Assembly (NCBI RefSeq): GCF_009901585.1
Contig: NZ_WXYO01000006.1
Coordinates: forward strand, 372,001 to 436,000
Direction: 5' to 3'
DNA length: 64,000 nucleotides
Origin: Poritiphilus flavus
GTDB lineage: Bacteria; Bacteroidota; Bacteroidia; Flavobacteriales; Flavobacteriaceae
Shown here: one piece after another, positions 44,193 through 52,405 of the stretch
How the letters are laid out: each line of letters begins with the position of its first letter
Position numbering within the stretch: position 1 is the first letter of the stretch
Program-made: the position numbers and the translations under genes
The notes under the pieces: generated by a model
Told to the model about the DNA's origin: nothing
The model's database searches: none
Seen by the model: only the letters and a program-made list of their open reading frames with translations

Positions 44193-45449
44193 CTATCTAA
44201 GTCCTAGCTTAACTGCAATCTTATATCCTTCACGCCTTAAGTAATCGTCTAGTGGCAGATCAATATCAAATGCCCGTTCAACAAACCAGTAGAGCGAAAT
44301 AATTATAAGCATTATTGAGATGAACACCAAAAGTTTGGGATACAGTTTCAGTTTCCGAATAAGGTAAAGCACTGGGAAGATCATGGCAATAATAGCCACC
44401 TGACCCAATTCAACACCAATATTAAAGCCGAGTAATGAGAGTGTCAGATTTTCTCCTTTAAACCCGAGATCAGCCAAAACGCTGGCAAAGCCAAAACCGT
44501 GGAATAATCCAAAAACAAAGGCAATTACCCAATCCCTACCCTTAAAAATAGGCTTGATATTGTGATAAGCCGCCAGGCCGATGGAGAAAGCGATAATAGT
44601 TTCCACCAGGCGAGAGGGTAAATTGATGATGTTCAGAGAGGCCAGGCTCAAAGTGATGGTATGGGCGATAGTAAAAAAGGTGATCACCTTAATGATATAT
44701 ATGAAAGCAGGCCGAAACTTAGGTACCGGATCCCATCCCCAAATATCAAATTTAGGTTTGCTCGTTTCTGATTCAACCGCCAGTTTTGGTTCCCGTCTTC
44801 GTACAACTGAGGGAAGGATAAGGGCGACCAGGAAAAGAATGTGATCCAACCCGATCCAAATATGCCAGACACCTTGTCTCACCATGGCTTCAAAGCCTTT
44901 CCAAAGGGATGTGTCCGTCAGAGACATGGTTTTCGTACTGTTACCCTCGGTAAAGTCCAGGGCAAATATGGTTTCATTGTTGATAAGACCGGCTTTCCAG
45001 TTGTATTCCATGCCCAAAAGGTTCATTTGCTTGGGATCGTTCTCTAAGAAAGCCGAATAGGTCACTGTCAGTTCATCCGGAAGTTTTTCTACATTTTCCA
45101 GTTTGAAATGAAAAAGCAGGAAATCCCCGTCCTTGACAAAGATCTCTCCACGTTCTCCGGTAAAAACGATCTTATGCTCCCCATAAACTGAAGAAAAGGC
45201 GGTGTTTGCCAGGAAATAGGCTTCGATCTGAGCTAAATAGGGCGCCAGTTCCTCTGGTGTAGGGTGTAAGGGTAAGGAGAGGCCCAGGGTTTCGTTCAGG
45301 TCCGTTATCTTGACATCAAACCTGCCTTCTATACCCGCGGTTTCATAAACCCTTAAATAAATATAGCTCTGATCAATACTGTGGCTATAAGCTGCATGAG
45401 CAGACAATAAGAAAAAAATACAAAGGAATAATCGTGAGATATGCTTCAT
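44193..45449 (-). CDS. HupE/UreJ-like membrane protein with extracytoplasmic domain
   Basis: ATG at 45449 is preferred to one 24 bp upstream, because it directly precedes a signal peptide (LFLCIFFLLSAHAAYSHS). About 418 residues. An N-terminal beta-rich domain of about 170 residues is followed by six or seven membrane helices with the HupE/UreJ motifs WIGLDHILFLVALILP, FTIAHTITLSLA, FGLFHGFGFASVLADLG and GFNIGVELGQ. Family members are associated with nickel, cobalt or other metal uptake. It is the promoter-proximal gene of the minus-strand NRPS operon, linking the locus to metals. Confidence 0.85.
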   Translation of the reverse strand: MKHISRLFLCIFFLLSAHAAYSHSIDQSYIYLRVYETAGIEGRFDVKITDLNETLGLSLPLHPTPEELAPYLAQIEAYFLANTAFSSVYGEHKIVFTGERGEIFVKDGDFLLFHFKLENVEKLPDELTVTYSAFLENDPKQMNLLGMEYNWKAGLINNETIFALDFTEGNSTKTMSLTDTSLWKGFEAMVRQGVWHIWIGLDHILFLVALILPSVVRRREPKLAVESETSKPKFDIWGWDPVPKFRPAFIYIIKVITFFTIAHTITLSLASLNIINLPSRLVETIIAFSIGLAAYHNIKPIFKGRDWVIAFVFGLFHGFGFASVLADLGFKGENLTLSLLGFNIGVELGQVAIIAMIFPVLYLIRKLKLYPKLLVFISIMLIIISLYWFVERAFDIDLPLDDYLRREGYKIAVKLGLR

Positions 45450-45645
45450 AGAATTTTTGTTAAAAGTAAGCAAAACTTTTGCTGATCCGCGATTGTCGAA
45501 TGAAGGTTAGGTGGTTTAAAATATTATCAGGAAATTGACGCAACTCTTTGCAAGATTACGAATCTTTAAAAATATACCTGGCGAATCCGCATATTTTCTC
45601 GAAATTTTCGTTAAATATGCTACAATTTTTGAAAAAACCTCATTT

Positions 45646-45655
45646 AAACCGGTTT
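45646..45655. promoter_or_regulatory. AAACCGGTTT palindrome in the divergent NRPS promoter region
   Basis: A perfect 10-bp palindrome between the divergent operons. Its half-site AAACCG/CGGTTT also occurs as an inverted repeat at 32432-32450. The rest of 45450-45645 is AT-rich and holds no gene. Confidence 0.35.
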
Positions 45656-45678
45656 TTTTCGACGATTGTACCGAAAGT

Positions 45679-45693
45679 CAGGTTCACAACCTG
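45679..45693. promoter_or_regulatory. CAGGTT-CAC-AACCTG inverted repeat (candidate operator)
   Basis: Perfect 6-bp arms with a 3-bp spacer. It lies 9 bp upstream of the TTTG element of the candidate plus-strand NRPS promoter, a normal position for a regulator of metal or peptide biosynthesis genes. The regulator is not identified. Confidence 0.5.
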
Positions 45694-45701
45694 CCCGATT
45701 A

Positions 45702-45733
45702 TTTGACATCTTAGAAATCTTAAGCTAATTTTA
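45702..45733 (+). promoter_or_regulatory. candidate promoter of the plus-strand NRPS operon
   Basis: TTTG at 45702-45705 and TAATTTTA at 45726-45733, 20 bp apart, match the Bacteroidota TTTG-N19-21-TAnnTTTG consensus except for the last base. The transcript would start about 45740, 50 bp before the A-protein start. Confidence 0.55.
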
Positions 45734-45790
45734 CGGCGCACGTTTTTCATGTTACTGCCCCTTGAAGAATGGCTGTGAACGAAGCCTATT

Positions 45791-47380
45791 GTGGACATGA
45801 TATATAATTTGGCACAAATCATTGAGCGGTCTGCTGCTCAATTCCCTAATAAAGAAGCATTTCGATGCCTCGATAATGCTATCACCTATTCAAAACTTGA
45901 GGAGCAATCCAATCAGTTGGCTTCCTACCTGATAGATGCCGGATTGCAAAAAGGGGACAGGGTCGGGATCTTTATGAACCGATGCCTGGAAACCGCTACA
46001 GCCGTACACGGCGTCTTTAAGGCCGGTGGGGCTTTTGTCCCTATTAATCCGTTTATGCCGGTTGCCAGGGTCGTTACTATTATGGCTGATTGTAACATAC
46101 AACATCTGCTGACAACCCCTGCCCAAAAACCAAAGATTGACAAAATTGCCGCCGAAGCGCCCTTTTTGACTTCGGTTGTAGGCCTGGCGGAGGTAGAAAG
46201 CCCCGATGTAAAGGCCTATACCTGGGAAACGGTATTTTCAAGGTCCCTGGAAGCTTTCACACCTCCTAATATCCTGGAGCAGGATCTCGCGTTTATTTTA
46301 TATACCTCGGGTTCTACGGGAACTCCAAAAGGTATTATGCATACGCATTACAGTGGTTTAAGCCTTGCCAGACTGGCGGCGGATCTCCATGATTTTAGTA
46401 GCGATGACCGGGTGGGTAATTTTGCGCCCCTGCATTTTGATCCCTCTACCTTCGGCTATTTTGCGGCTCCTATGGTCGGGGCTACTACTGTTATTATTCC
46501 GGATGCTCATTTAAGACTACCGGTAAGCCTTGCGGCACTGGTAGCAAAAGAAAAAATTACCGTATGGTATTCTGTACCGCTTACCCTGGTACAGGTTCTG
46601 TTACATGGAGAGATAGACGAGCACGACTTTAGCAGCCTGCGCTGGGTGCTATTCATAGGGGAGGTATTCCCGGTAAAACACCTCAGGGAATTGATGATCA
46701 AATGGCCGCACGCGAAGTTTAATAATCTTTACGGGCCGGCAGAAACCGTCGCCTGTACCTATTATATTATTCCTGAACCACCCGAAGTGGATGAAATGGT
46801 CCCTATTGGAACGGTTTGGGGAAATACGGACTATATGATTATAGACTCCGCTGACCAGGAAGTGACAAAGGGTGAGGTAGGGGAACTCGTAGTAAGAACT
46901 GCCACACTTATGGCGGGATACTGGAACAATAAGGAACTTACGGAAAGGTCCTTTTTGAGGCTTCCTCAAGCTGCCGGTTACGATCATATCTTCTACCGCA
47001 CAGGAGACCAGGTAAAGGAGAACGAAAAGGGAGAATTGCTCTTCCTGGGTAGGAATGACCGTCAGATAAAACTACGGGGATATCGTATTGAACTGGACGA
47101 GATAGAAGTGACCCTTCTTAAAAATGACCAGGTTGAAGAGGCCGCGGTTGTCGTTGTGGAAACTGCTGAGGACGAAAGGGAACTGGAAGCTGTGGTCCGT
47201 TTGGTGGCCGGTTCAGGTATGCATGCGGATGAGATCCTGAACTTCAGCAAAACCTTCCTGCCTTCTTATGCTGTACCCAGTTCGCTTAGGATTATGGAGG
47301 ACTTCCCGAGAACAGGCTCAGGAAAAATTGACAGGAACGAAATAATAAAAATATTGGAGGCCCAGGTCTATGACGGATAA
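45791..47380 (+). CDS. free-standing NRPS adenylation protein
   Basis: 529 residues from GTG (an ATG two codons later is also possible). A complete A domain: LAFILYTSGSTGTPKG (A3), NLYGPAETVACTYY (A5), FYRTGDQVKENEKGELLFLG (A7), LRGYRIELDEIE (A8) and GSGKIDRNEIIK (A10). It activates an amino or aryl acid as adenylate and should load the free carrier protein, whose gene overlaps its end by 11 bp. It is likely the loading module of the assembly line. Substrate is not deduced. Confidence 0.92.
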   Translation: MDMIYNLAQIIERSAAQFPNKEAFRCLDNAITYSKLEEQSNQLASYLIDAGLQKGDRVGIFMNRCLETATAVHGVFKAGGAFVPINPFMPVARVVTIMADCNIQHLLTTPAQKPKIDKIAAEAPFLTSVVGLAEVESPDVKAYTWETVFSRSLEAFTPPNILEQDLAFILYTSGSTGTPKGIMHTHYSGLSLARLAADLHDFSSDDRVGNFAPLHFDPSTFGYFAAPMVGATTVIIPDAHLRLPVSLAALVAKEKITVWYSVPLTLVQVLLHGEIDEHDFSSLRWVLFIGEVFPVKHLRELMIKWPHAKFNNLYGPAETVACTYYIIPEPPEVDEMVPIGTVWGNTDYMIIDSADQEVTKGEVGELVVRTATLMAGYWNNKELTERSFLRLPQAAGYDHIFYRTGDQVKENEKGELLFLGRNDRQIKLRGYRIELDEIEVTLLKNDQVEEAAVVVVETAEDERELEAVVRLVAGSGMHADEILNFSKTFLPSYAVPSSLRIMEDFPRTGSGKIDRNEIIKILEAQVYDG

Positions 47381-47615
47381 AATAGCCAAATATATTAAGG
47401 AGGAGGTGGCCAATGAACCCCTTACAGAGCTTGATATGCAAGAGGATCTCCTGGGAAGCGGTATCATAGATTCTGTTGGAATGATGAAATTGGTACTATT
47501 CCTGGAAAACGAATTTGACGTTAAAATTGGACCTTCAGATATGACAGTTGAAAATTTTCTTAACTTAAATAGTATAGAAAGTTTTCTTTTGAAACGAAAA
47601 CAAGAGACTGGTTGA
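47370..47615 (+). CDS. free-standing acyl/peptidyl carrier protein
   Basis: 81 residues with the phosphopantetheine site GSGIIDSVGMMKLV (Ser35) and LFLENEFDVKIGPSDM, the usual four-helix carrier pattern. Translationally coupled to the adenylation gene. It should carry the starter unit to the condensation domain of the next protein. Confidence 0.92.
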   Translation: MTDKIAKYIKEEVANEPLTELDMQEDLLGSGIIDSVGMMKLVLFLENEFDVKIGPSDMTVENFLNLNSIESFLLKRKQETG

Positions 47616-47640
47616 ACCACTTGGTTTCCCAGCTACAGTT

Positions 47641-50600
47641 ATGAAAAGAGCCCTAACAAGTAACCAACAAACCCTCTGGATCGGACAAAAGATGCACCCT
47701 GATGTTCCGATTCACAATACCGCATATGCTTTTACCATAGCAGCTGAATTAGACCTAAAGGCATTTAGAAAGGCCTTCCAAAAGCTGGTATACGAGGTAG
47801 AGGCTTTCCGCACGGTTTTCAAGGAAGAAGATGGCGTACCGATGCAATCGGTTAAAAGTGATATGTCCTACGAAATGGAGTGCATTGACCTCTCGTTGGA
47901 AACAGACCAAGCGGTTCAATTATGGCTGGAAAAACGCAGTCAACGGCTGCTTGAACTGGATAACAGCGCTTTTGATTCGGCCCTGATCCGAAGGGGTGAA
48001 CGTAAGTTTATCTGGTTCCTTAATATGCATCACCTTATTACGGACGCGGTTTCACTAGCCACCATCTTTCAGAATACAGCGGATTATTACAAAGCGTATC
48101 TAAACCGTACCGAATTACCTAAAGACATTAATCCAGCCCCTTATTCTGAATATATTGATGATCTAGTTTCCCAAAAAAACGGAAAGAGAGAGAACAACAA
48201 TACCGGGCTTTTGTCGGAAAAGCTTGAAGGCTTAGGTCAGTTGCCCAGGTACTACGGGGTGAAAAAAGAAGGTAGCGCTACCCGGGCCTCACGGATCTCT
48301 ATTCCGCTTAGCAAAGAAAAGTCAGATAAGATCAGAGCGCTTATTACTGATCCTGATCTCAGAAGCTGGTCGGAGCATTTATCGCTCTTCAACTTCTTTA
48401 CCAGCCTCTTCTTTGTATTCCTTTACAGGACAAGTGGCAAGCAGCAGATCGCCATAGGTGCTCCTTCGCACAATAGGGGTACAAGAAAGTTCGCCAGAAC
48501 GGTCGGCTACTTTGTTCAGGTATTCCCTTTGATAAATGAACTTCAGGCATCTGATACCTTCAGGACGCTGATAAAGCGGAATGCACTGGAAATAAACGAC
48601 TATTTGCGATATAGCACTCAGGGAGAATCGAATTACAAACTGAATCAGAGTTTCAATGCGGTGCTAAACTATATCAATACCGAATTCGGCGACTTTTGCG
48701 ATTTTGAAACCAAAACAAGCTGGATACACCCGGGTCATATGGATGAGCAGCATCAGATCCGCTGCCATGTGATGGATTTTCAGTCCAGCGGAGCTTTTGA
48801 GATCGCGATAGACCTGAATGACGAGGTGTTTAGCAAAGACTTACGTGAAAAGGTTTCGGTCCATTTCACCAAATTACTCGATGCCTTCATTACAGACCTG
48901 GATACCCCCATATTAAAACCGGAATTGATCACCGCGGACGAAAAAAGTGTACTGATCCCAAAGCCTGAAAAGGGCTGGAAGTTCGTTCCAACGATAGAAA
49001 GATTTCATCAAACCGCAAGGAAATTCCCGGAATCCACCGCCTTGCGATTAGGCTCGGAGACCATAGATTACAGGGATCTGGAAAGGAAAGTAGGAGCCCT
49101 GGCCTTAAAGTTAAAGGAACAAGGGGTTAAACCCGGGGATGCCATTGGGGTCTGCTTTTTCCGAAGCCCTGAATACATTATAAGTATTCTGGCCGTGATG
49201 AAATTGGGAGCTGTTTTTGTTCCCATTGCTTCGGACCTGCCGGAACATCGGGTCAAATATATGGTAGAGACAGCCGATTGCGTTCTTTTGCTGACAAATG
49301 AATTACTGGCCAGGAAGCTATCCATCATATCCAAACCAACCATAGAAATTGATCACGGATCCTTAGAGATTTCTGAGGAAGATCTGGCTGCGGAAACCTA
49401 TTTCTCGCCTAAGGAAGAAGATCCGGCCTATATCATATTTACCTCCGGATCTACCGGAGATCCAAAGGGAACGGTTATCCCTAACCTGGCGCTTAGCAAC
49501 TATAGTGGTTGGGCTGCTTCCTATTATCTGGAAGATCGGCCTTCGAGTTTTCCGCTCTTTACATCAGTTGGGTTCGATCTGACGATTACATCTACTTTTT
49601 TGCCGCTTCTGACGGGTGGGGAGATTGTGATCTATAAGGAGAATGAAAGGGGTCCGGATATGTCTATTCTTCAGGTAATTGAGGACAATATCGTTGAAGC
49701 CATTAAGCTAACCCCCTCTCACCTTAACCTGATCTCGGGAATAGAACTTGTTGAATCCAAGATCCGCACTGTGATAATTGGAGGTGAAGACCTGAGGACA
49801 GACGTGGCACTTAAGATACATGAGGAACTCGATGGAAAAGCTACGGTTTATAATGAATATGGCCCCACGGAGGCTACTGTGGGCTGTGTGGTTTCCAGAT
49901 TCGACCCTAAAAAGCACAACAGAACGTCTGTTCCCATAGGCCAACCTATTCGAAATATGCAGGTATTCATACTCGATCCTTATGGCAACCTGAACCCGGC
50001 AGGAGTAGCCGGGGAACTGTTCCTGGGAGGTCATGGTATAGCGAAGGGATATCTGAACAATTCAAAATTAAACCAGGAAAAATTCGCCGTCCGAGAGGGT
50101 ATATCTGAGAACCGGCTTTATCAAACCGGTGATCTGGCGCGATGGAATAGCGATGGGGAATTGGAATTCCTGGGTCGGATAGACGAACAGGTTAAGCTTA
50201 AAGGTTATAGAATTGAATTGACGGATATTGAGGCCAATCTCAATGAACACGAGGCGGTAAACAGCGCCGCGGTGGTTCTTTTGGATCCTTCGTCTCGCAA
50301 TACCGAGGATAAGGTGTTAAACTGTGCGGAATGTGGTTTGCCATCTAACTATCCGAATGCGGATTTTGACGATGAAGGAGTATGCCACCTTTGTAACTCC
50401 TTTAAAGGATACCGTCATGAGGCGGCGAAGTATTTTAAGACCGAGGAGGATCTTAAGCAGTTACTCTCGGCACCCAAAGCCAAAGGGGTAGACTACGATT
50501 GCCTGACCTTGCTCAGCGGAGGAAAAGACAGTACCTATATATTGGCCCGATTGGTAAATATGGGCCTTAAAGTATTGGCTTTCACCCTGGACAACGGCTA

Positions 50601-51768
50601 CATTTCAGATCAGGCGAAGAACAACATAAACAAGATCGTAAAGAAACTGGGGGTTGACCATATTTACGGGGAAACACCGCATATGAATAAGGTATTTGTG
50701 GACAGTCTGCACCGGCATGCCAACGTTTGTAACGGCTGCTTTAAGGTGATCTATACCCTTAGCACACAGATCGCCCTGGAGCGCAATATTCCATTCGTGG
50801 TTACAGGCCTGTCTCGTGGTCAGTTTTTTGAAACCCGACTTACGGAGGAGCTCTTTTGGGAAAGCTCACGGGATACTGCTACAATTGACGAAACCATACT
50901 GGAGGCCCGTAAACTCTACCATCAGGAAGAGGACGCGGTTAAAAACCTTATGGATGTTTCCATGTTCCAGGACCCGGCTACTTTTGAGAAAGTGCAGTTT
51001 GTTGATTTTTATCGCTATAGCGATGTCAGCCTGACGGAGATGCTGCATTTTCTAAAAGAAAAAGTGGGTTGGGAAAGACCTACGGATACCGGAAGGTCTA
51101 CGAACTGCCTGATCAACCAGGTGGGGATCTACGTGCATAAGAAAGAAAAAGGATACAGCAATTACTCTTTCCCATATAGTTGGGATGTCCGACTTGGGCA
51201 CAAGACCCGGGCGGAGACCCTGGAAGAGATCAATGAATACATTGATGAGAAAGAAGTAAAGCGTATTATGAAGGAGATCGGCTATCTGGATAGTCCTTAT
51301 GCAGCTGAAGAAAGAAGAAAGTTAGTAGGATATTATACCTCGGACGATAAAGTTACGGACAGGGAGCTTTATACCTTCCTAAGGGGCCGGCTGCCATCTT
51401 ATATGGTCCCTTCGGTATATAAACGACTGGAGAGTCTGCCACTTACTTCTAATGGAAAGGTAGACCGTTTGGCCTTACAGAGTTTCAACGAGGCACAATT
51501 GGAAATGGAAACGGCCTACGTGGCTCCCCGAAATGAGATTGAAGAACTCCTGGAAGGCATATGGAAGGAGGTATTGCAACTAAAGAAGATCGGAGTACAC
51601 GATAACTTCATCACCCTTGGCGGGCACTCCCTGGCGGCGATCAGGGTGACTACCAGGATAAACGAAGAACTCGGGATGGGTCTGGGTCTGAATAAGATCT
51701 TTGAACTTCCCACAATTGCCGAATATGCGGCATTTATAGAAGCCACGATAGTTGAGCTTCTGGAATAA
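47641..51768 (+). CDS. NRPS C-A-T protein with a PP-loop ATPase (amidotransferase-like) inserted in the A domain
   Basis: 1375 residues. The C domain is about 1-430 (NMHHLITDAVS, His131 and Asp135). The A domain starts about 460 with AYIIFTSGSTGDPKG (from 596), YNEYGPTEATVGC (737) and LKGYRIELTDIEANL (855). At about 885-1225 lies an insert of about 340 residues: Cys pairs CAEC (895-898) and VCHLC, PP-loop LSGGKDSTYIL (958-968), TLDNGYISDQAKNN, and NVCNGCFKVIYTLS. This matches N-acetyl sugar amidotransferases (WbpG/PseA) and the AANH superfamily. A10 (SNGKVDRLAL, about 1270) and the carrier Ser1330 (LGGHSLAAIR) follow. The insert may thiolate or amidinate the bound substrate; inferred. Confidence 0.92.
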   Translation: MKRALTSNQQTLWIGQKMHPDVPIHNTAYAFTIAAELDLKAFRKAFQKLVYEVEAFRTVFKEEDGVPMQSVKSDMSYEMECIDLSLETDQAVQLWLEKRSQRLLELDNSAFDSALIRRGERKFIWFLNMHHLITDAVSLATIFQNTADYYKAYLNRTELPKDINPAPYSEYIDDLVSQKNGKRENNNTGLLSEKLEGLGQLPRYYGVKKEGSATRASRISIPLSKEKSDKIRALITDPDLRSWSEHLSLFNFFTSLFFVFLYRTSGKQQIAIGAPSHNRGTRKFARTVGYFVQVFPLINELQASDTFRTLIKRNALEINDYLRYSTQGESNYKLNQSFNAVLNYINTEFGDFCDFETKTSWIHPGHMDEQHQIRCHVMDFQSSGAFEIAIDLNDEVFSKDLREKVSVHFTKLLDAFITDLDTPILKPELITADEKSVLIPKPEKGWKFVPTIERFHQTARKFPESTALRLGSETIDYRDLERKVGALALKLKEQGVKPGDAIGVCFFRSPEYIISILAVMKLGAVFVPIASDLPEHRVKYMVETADCVLLLTNELLARKLSIISKPTIEIDHGSLEISEEDLAAETYFSPKEEDPAYIIFTSGSTGDPKGTVIPNLALSNYSGWAASYYLEDRPSSFPLFTSVGFDLTITSTFLPLLTGGEIVIYKENERGPDMSILQVIEDNIVEAIKLTPSHLNLISGIELVESKIRTVIIGGEDLRTDVALKIHEELDGKATVYNEYGPTEATVGCVVSRFDPKKHNRTSVPIGQPIRNMQVFILDPYGNLNPAGVAGELFLGGHGIAKGYLNNSKLNQEKFAVREGISENRLYQTGDLARWNSDGELEFLGRIDEQVKLKGYRIELTDIEANLNEHEAVNSAAVVLLDPSSRNTEDKVLNCAECGLPSNYPNADFDDEGVCHLCNSFKGYRHEAAKYFKTEEDLKQLLSAPKAKGVDYDCLTLLSGGKDSTYILARLVNMGLKVLAFTLDNGYISDQAKNNINKIVKKLGVDHIYGETPHMNKVFVDSLHRHANVCNGCFKVIYTLSTQIALERNIPFVVTGLSRGQFFETRLTEELFWESSRDTATIDETILEARKLYHQEEDAVKNLMDVSMFQDPATFEKVQFVDFYRYSDVSLTEMLHFLKEKVGWERPTDTGRSTNCLINQVGIYVHKKEKGYSNYSFPYSWDVRLGHKTRAETLEEINEYIDEKEVKRIMKEIGYLDSPYAAEERRKLVGYYTSDDKVTDRELYTFLRGRLPSYMVPSVYKRLESLPLTSNGKVDRLALQSFNEAQLEMETAYVAPRNEIEELLEGIWKEVLQLKKIGVHDNFITLGGHSLAAIRVTTRINEELGMGLGLNKIFELPTIAEYAAFIEATIVELLE

Positions 51769-51806
51769 CCAATAAGCGGTAGTGAAAAAATGACTACCTC
51801 GAACAA

Positions 51807-52244
51807 ATGAAAATGAAACCGCGATTTGCTGGAATTTTGGCGCTCTGCATGGCTTTCTATTATTTGATAAGCCCATTGCATCAGCAGATCGGAGGTATAG
51901 TTCATCAGATCTCCCATGGACTTGAAGCCCCTCATACCGTTATTGTCCATGATATGGACCAAAAAGAACATGCCTATCAAATGCATCGGGTAGGGCAAGC
52001 TGCGGATCATGAGCATGCCTTTATCGATTTCTTCCAGACCCTTTTGGAGGGCTCAGATTGGAATGACTTTCCTCCCTCCGAATCCCTGGAGTTCACCCTG
52101 AAACTGGACAAGCACTTTACCAAACAGGCATTTTACTTTGCTTCAAGCAATTTAATACAGCCTGACTCTGTTAATTCTTACCTGAGTTCGGAACTTTTAT
52201 CCGGATTTCCATTTTCCATTTTCTATCCCCCGCAAAACTCATAA
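51807..52244 (+). CDS. His-rich exported protein of unknown function
   Basis: 145 residues. A hydrophobic N-terminal stretch (FAGILALCMAFYYLISPL) acts as signal or anchor. Residues about 25-75 hold many His: LHQQIGGIVHQISH, HTVIVHDMDQKEH, MHRVG and ADHEHAF. This is a likely metal-binding region. The gene lies between the C-A-T NRPS gene (39-bp gap) and the TonB receptor, so a periplasmic metal-handling role beside the receptor is reasonable. No family name recognised. Confidence 0.78.
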   Translation: MKMKPRFAGILALCMAFYYLISPLHQQIGGIVHQISHGLEAPHTVIVHDMDQKEHAYQMHRVGQAADHEHAFIDFFQTLLEGSDWNDFPPSESLEFTLKLDKHFTKQAFYFASSNLIQPDSVNSYLSSELLSGFPFSIFYPPQNS

Positions 52245-52263
52245 CACCTTTATGGAACCAACT

Positions 52264-52347
52264 GCCTTGAAAAGGCGGTAACATATCGTTAGCTCTCGTT
52301 AATGAGATAAACCCTCATGACGAGTTGACTTTCATAGGGTTTCTTCC
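52264..52347 (+). ncRNA. structured leader upstream of the TonB receptor gene
   Basis: Three successive hairpins can be drawn: GCCTT-GAA-AAGGC (52264-52276), TCTC-GTTAAT-GAGA (52294-52307), and AAACCCT(C)ATGA pairing with TCATAGGGTTT (about 52310-52342, one bulge). The CTCGT and ACGAG segments at 52295 and 52320 offer an alternative pairing. It may be an attenuator or a cis-regulatory RNA; it does not match a riboswitch class I can identify. Confidence 0.4.
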
Positions 52348-52405
52348 CCCTACATTAACCTGCTTTTGAATTAAGTGTTAAATGTTTATTGCATAAAAAT
52401 AGATT

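Noticed and set aside
45450-45473. Upstream ATG for the HupE/UreJ-like protein
   Set aside because: The start at 45449 directly precedes a normal signal peptide.
52264-52347. Cobalamin riboswitch upstream of the TonB receptor
   Set aside because: The hairpins lack the conserved B12-box sequence as far as I can see, and the receptor context points to another metal system.
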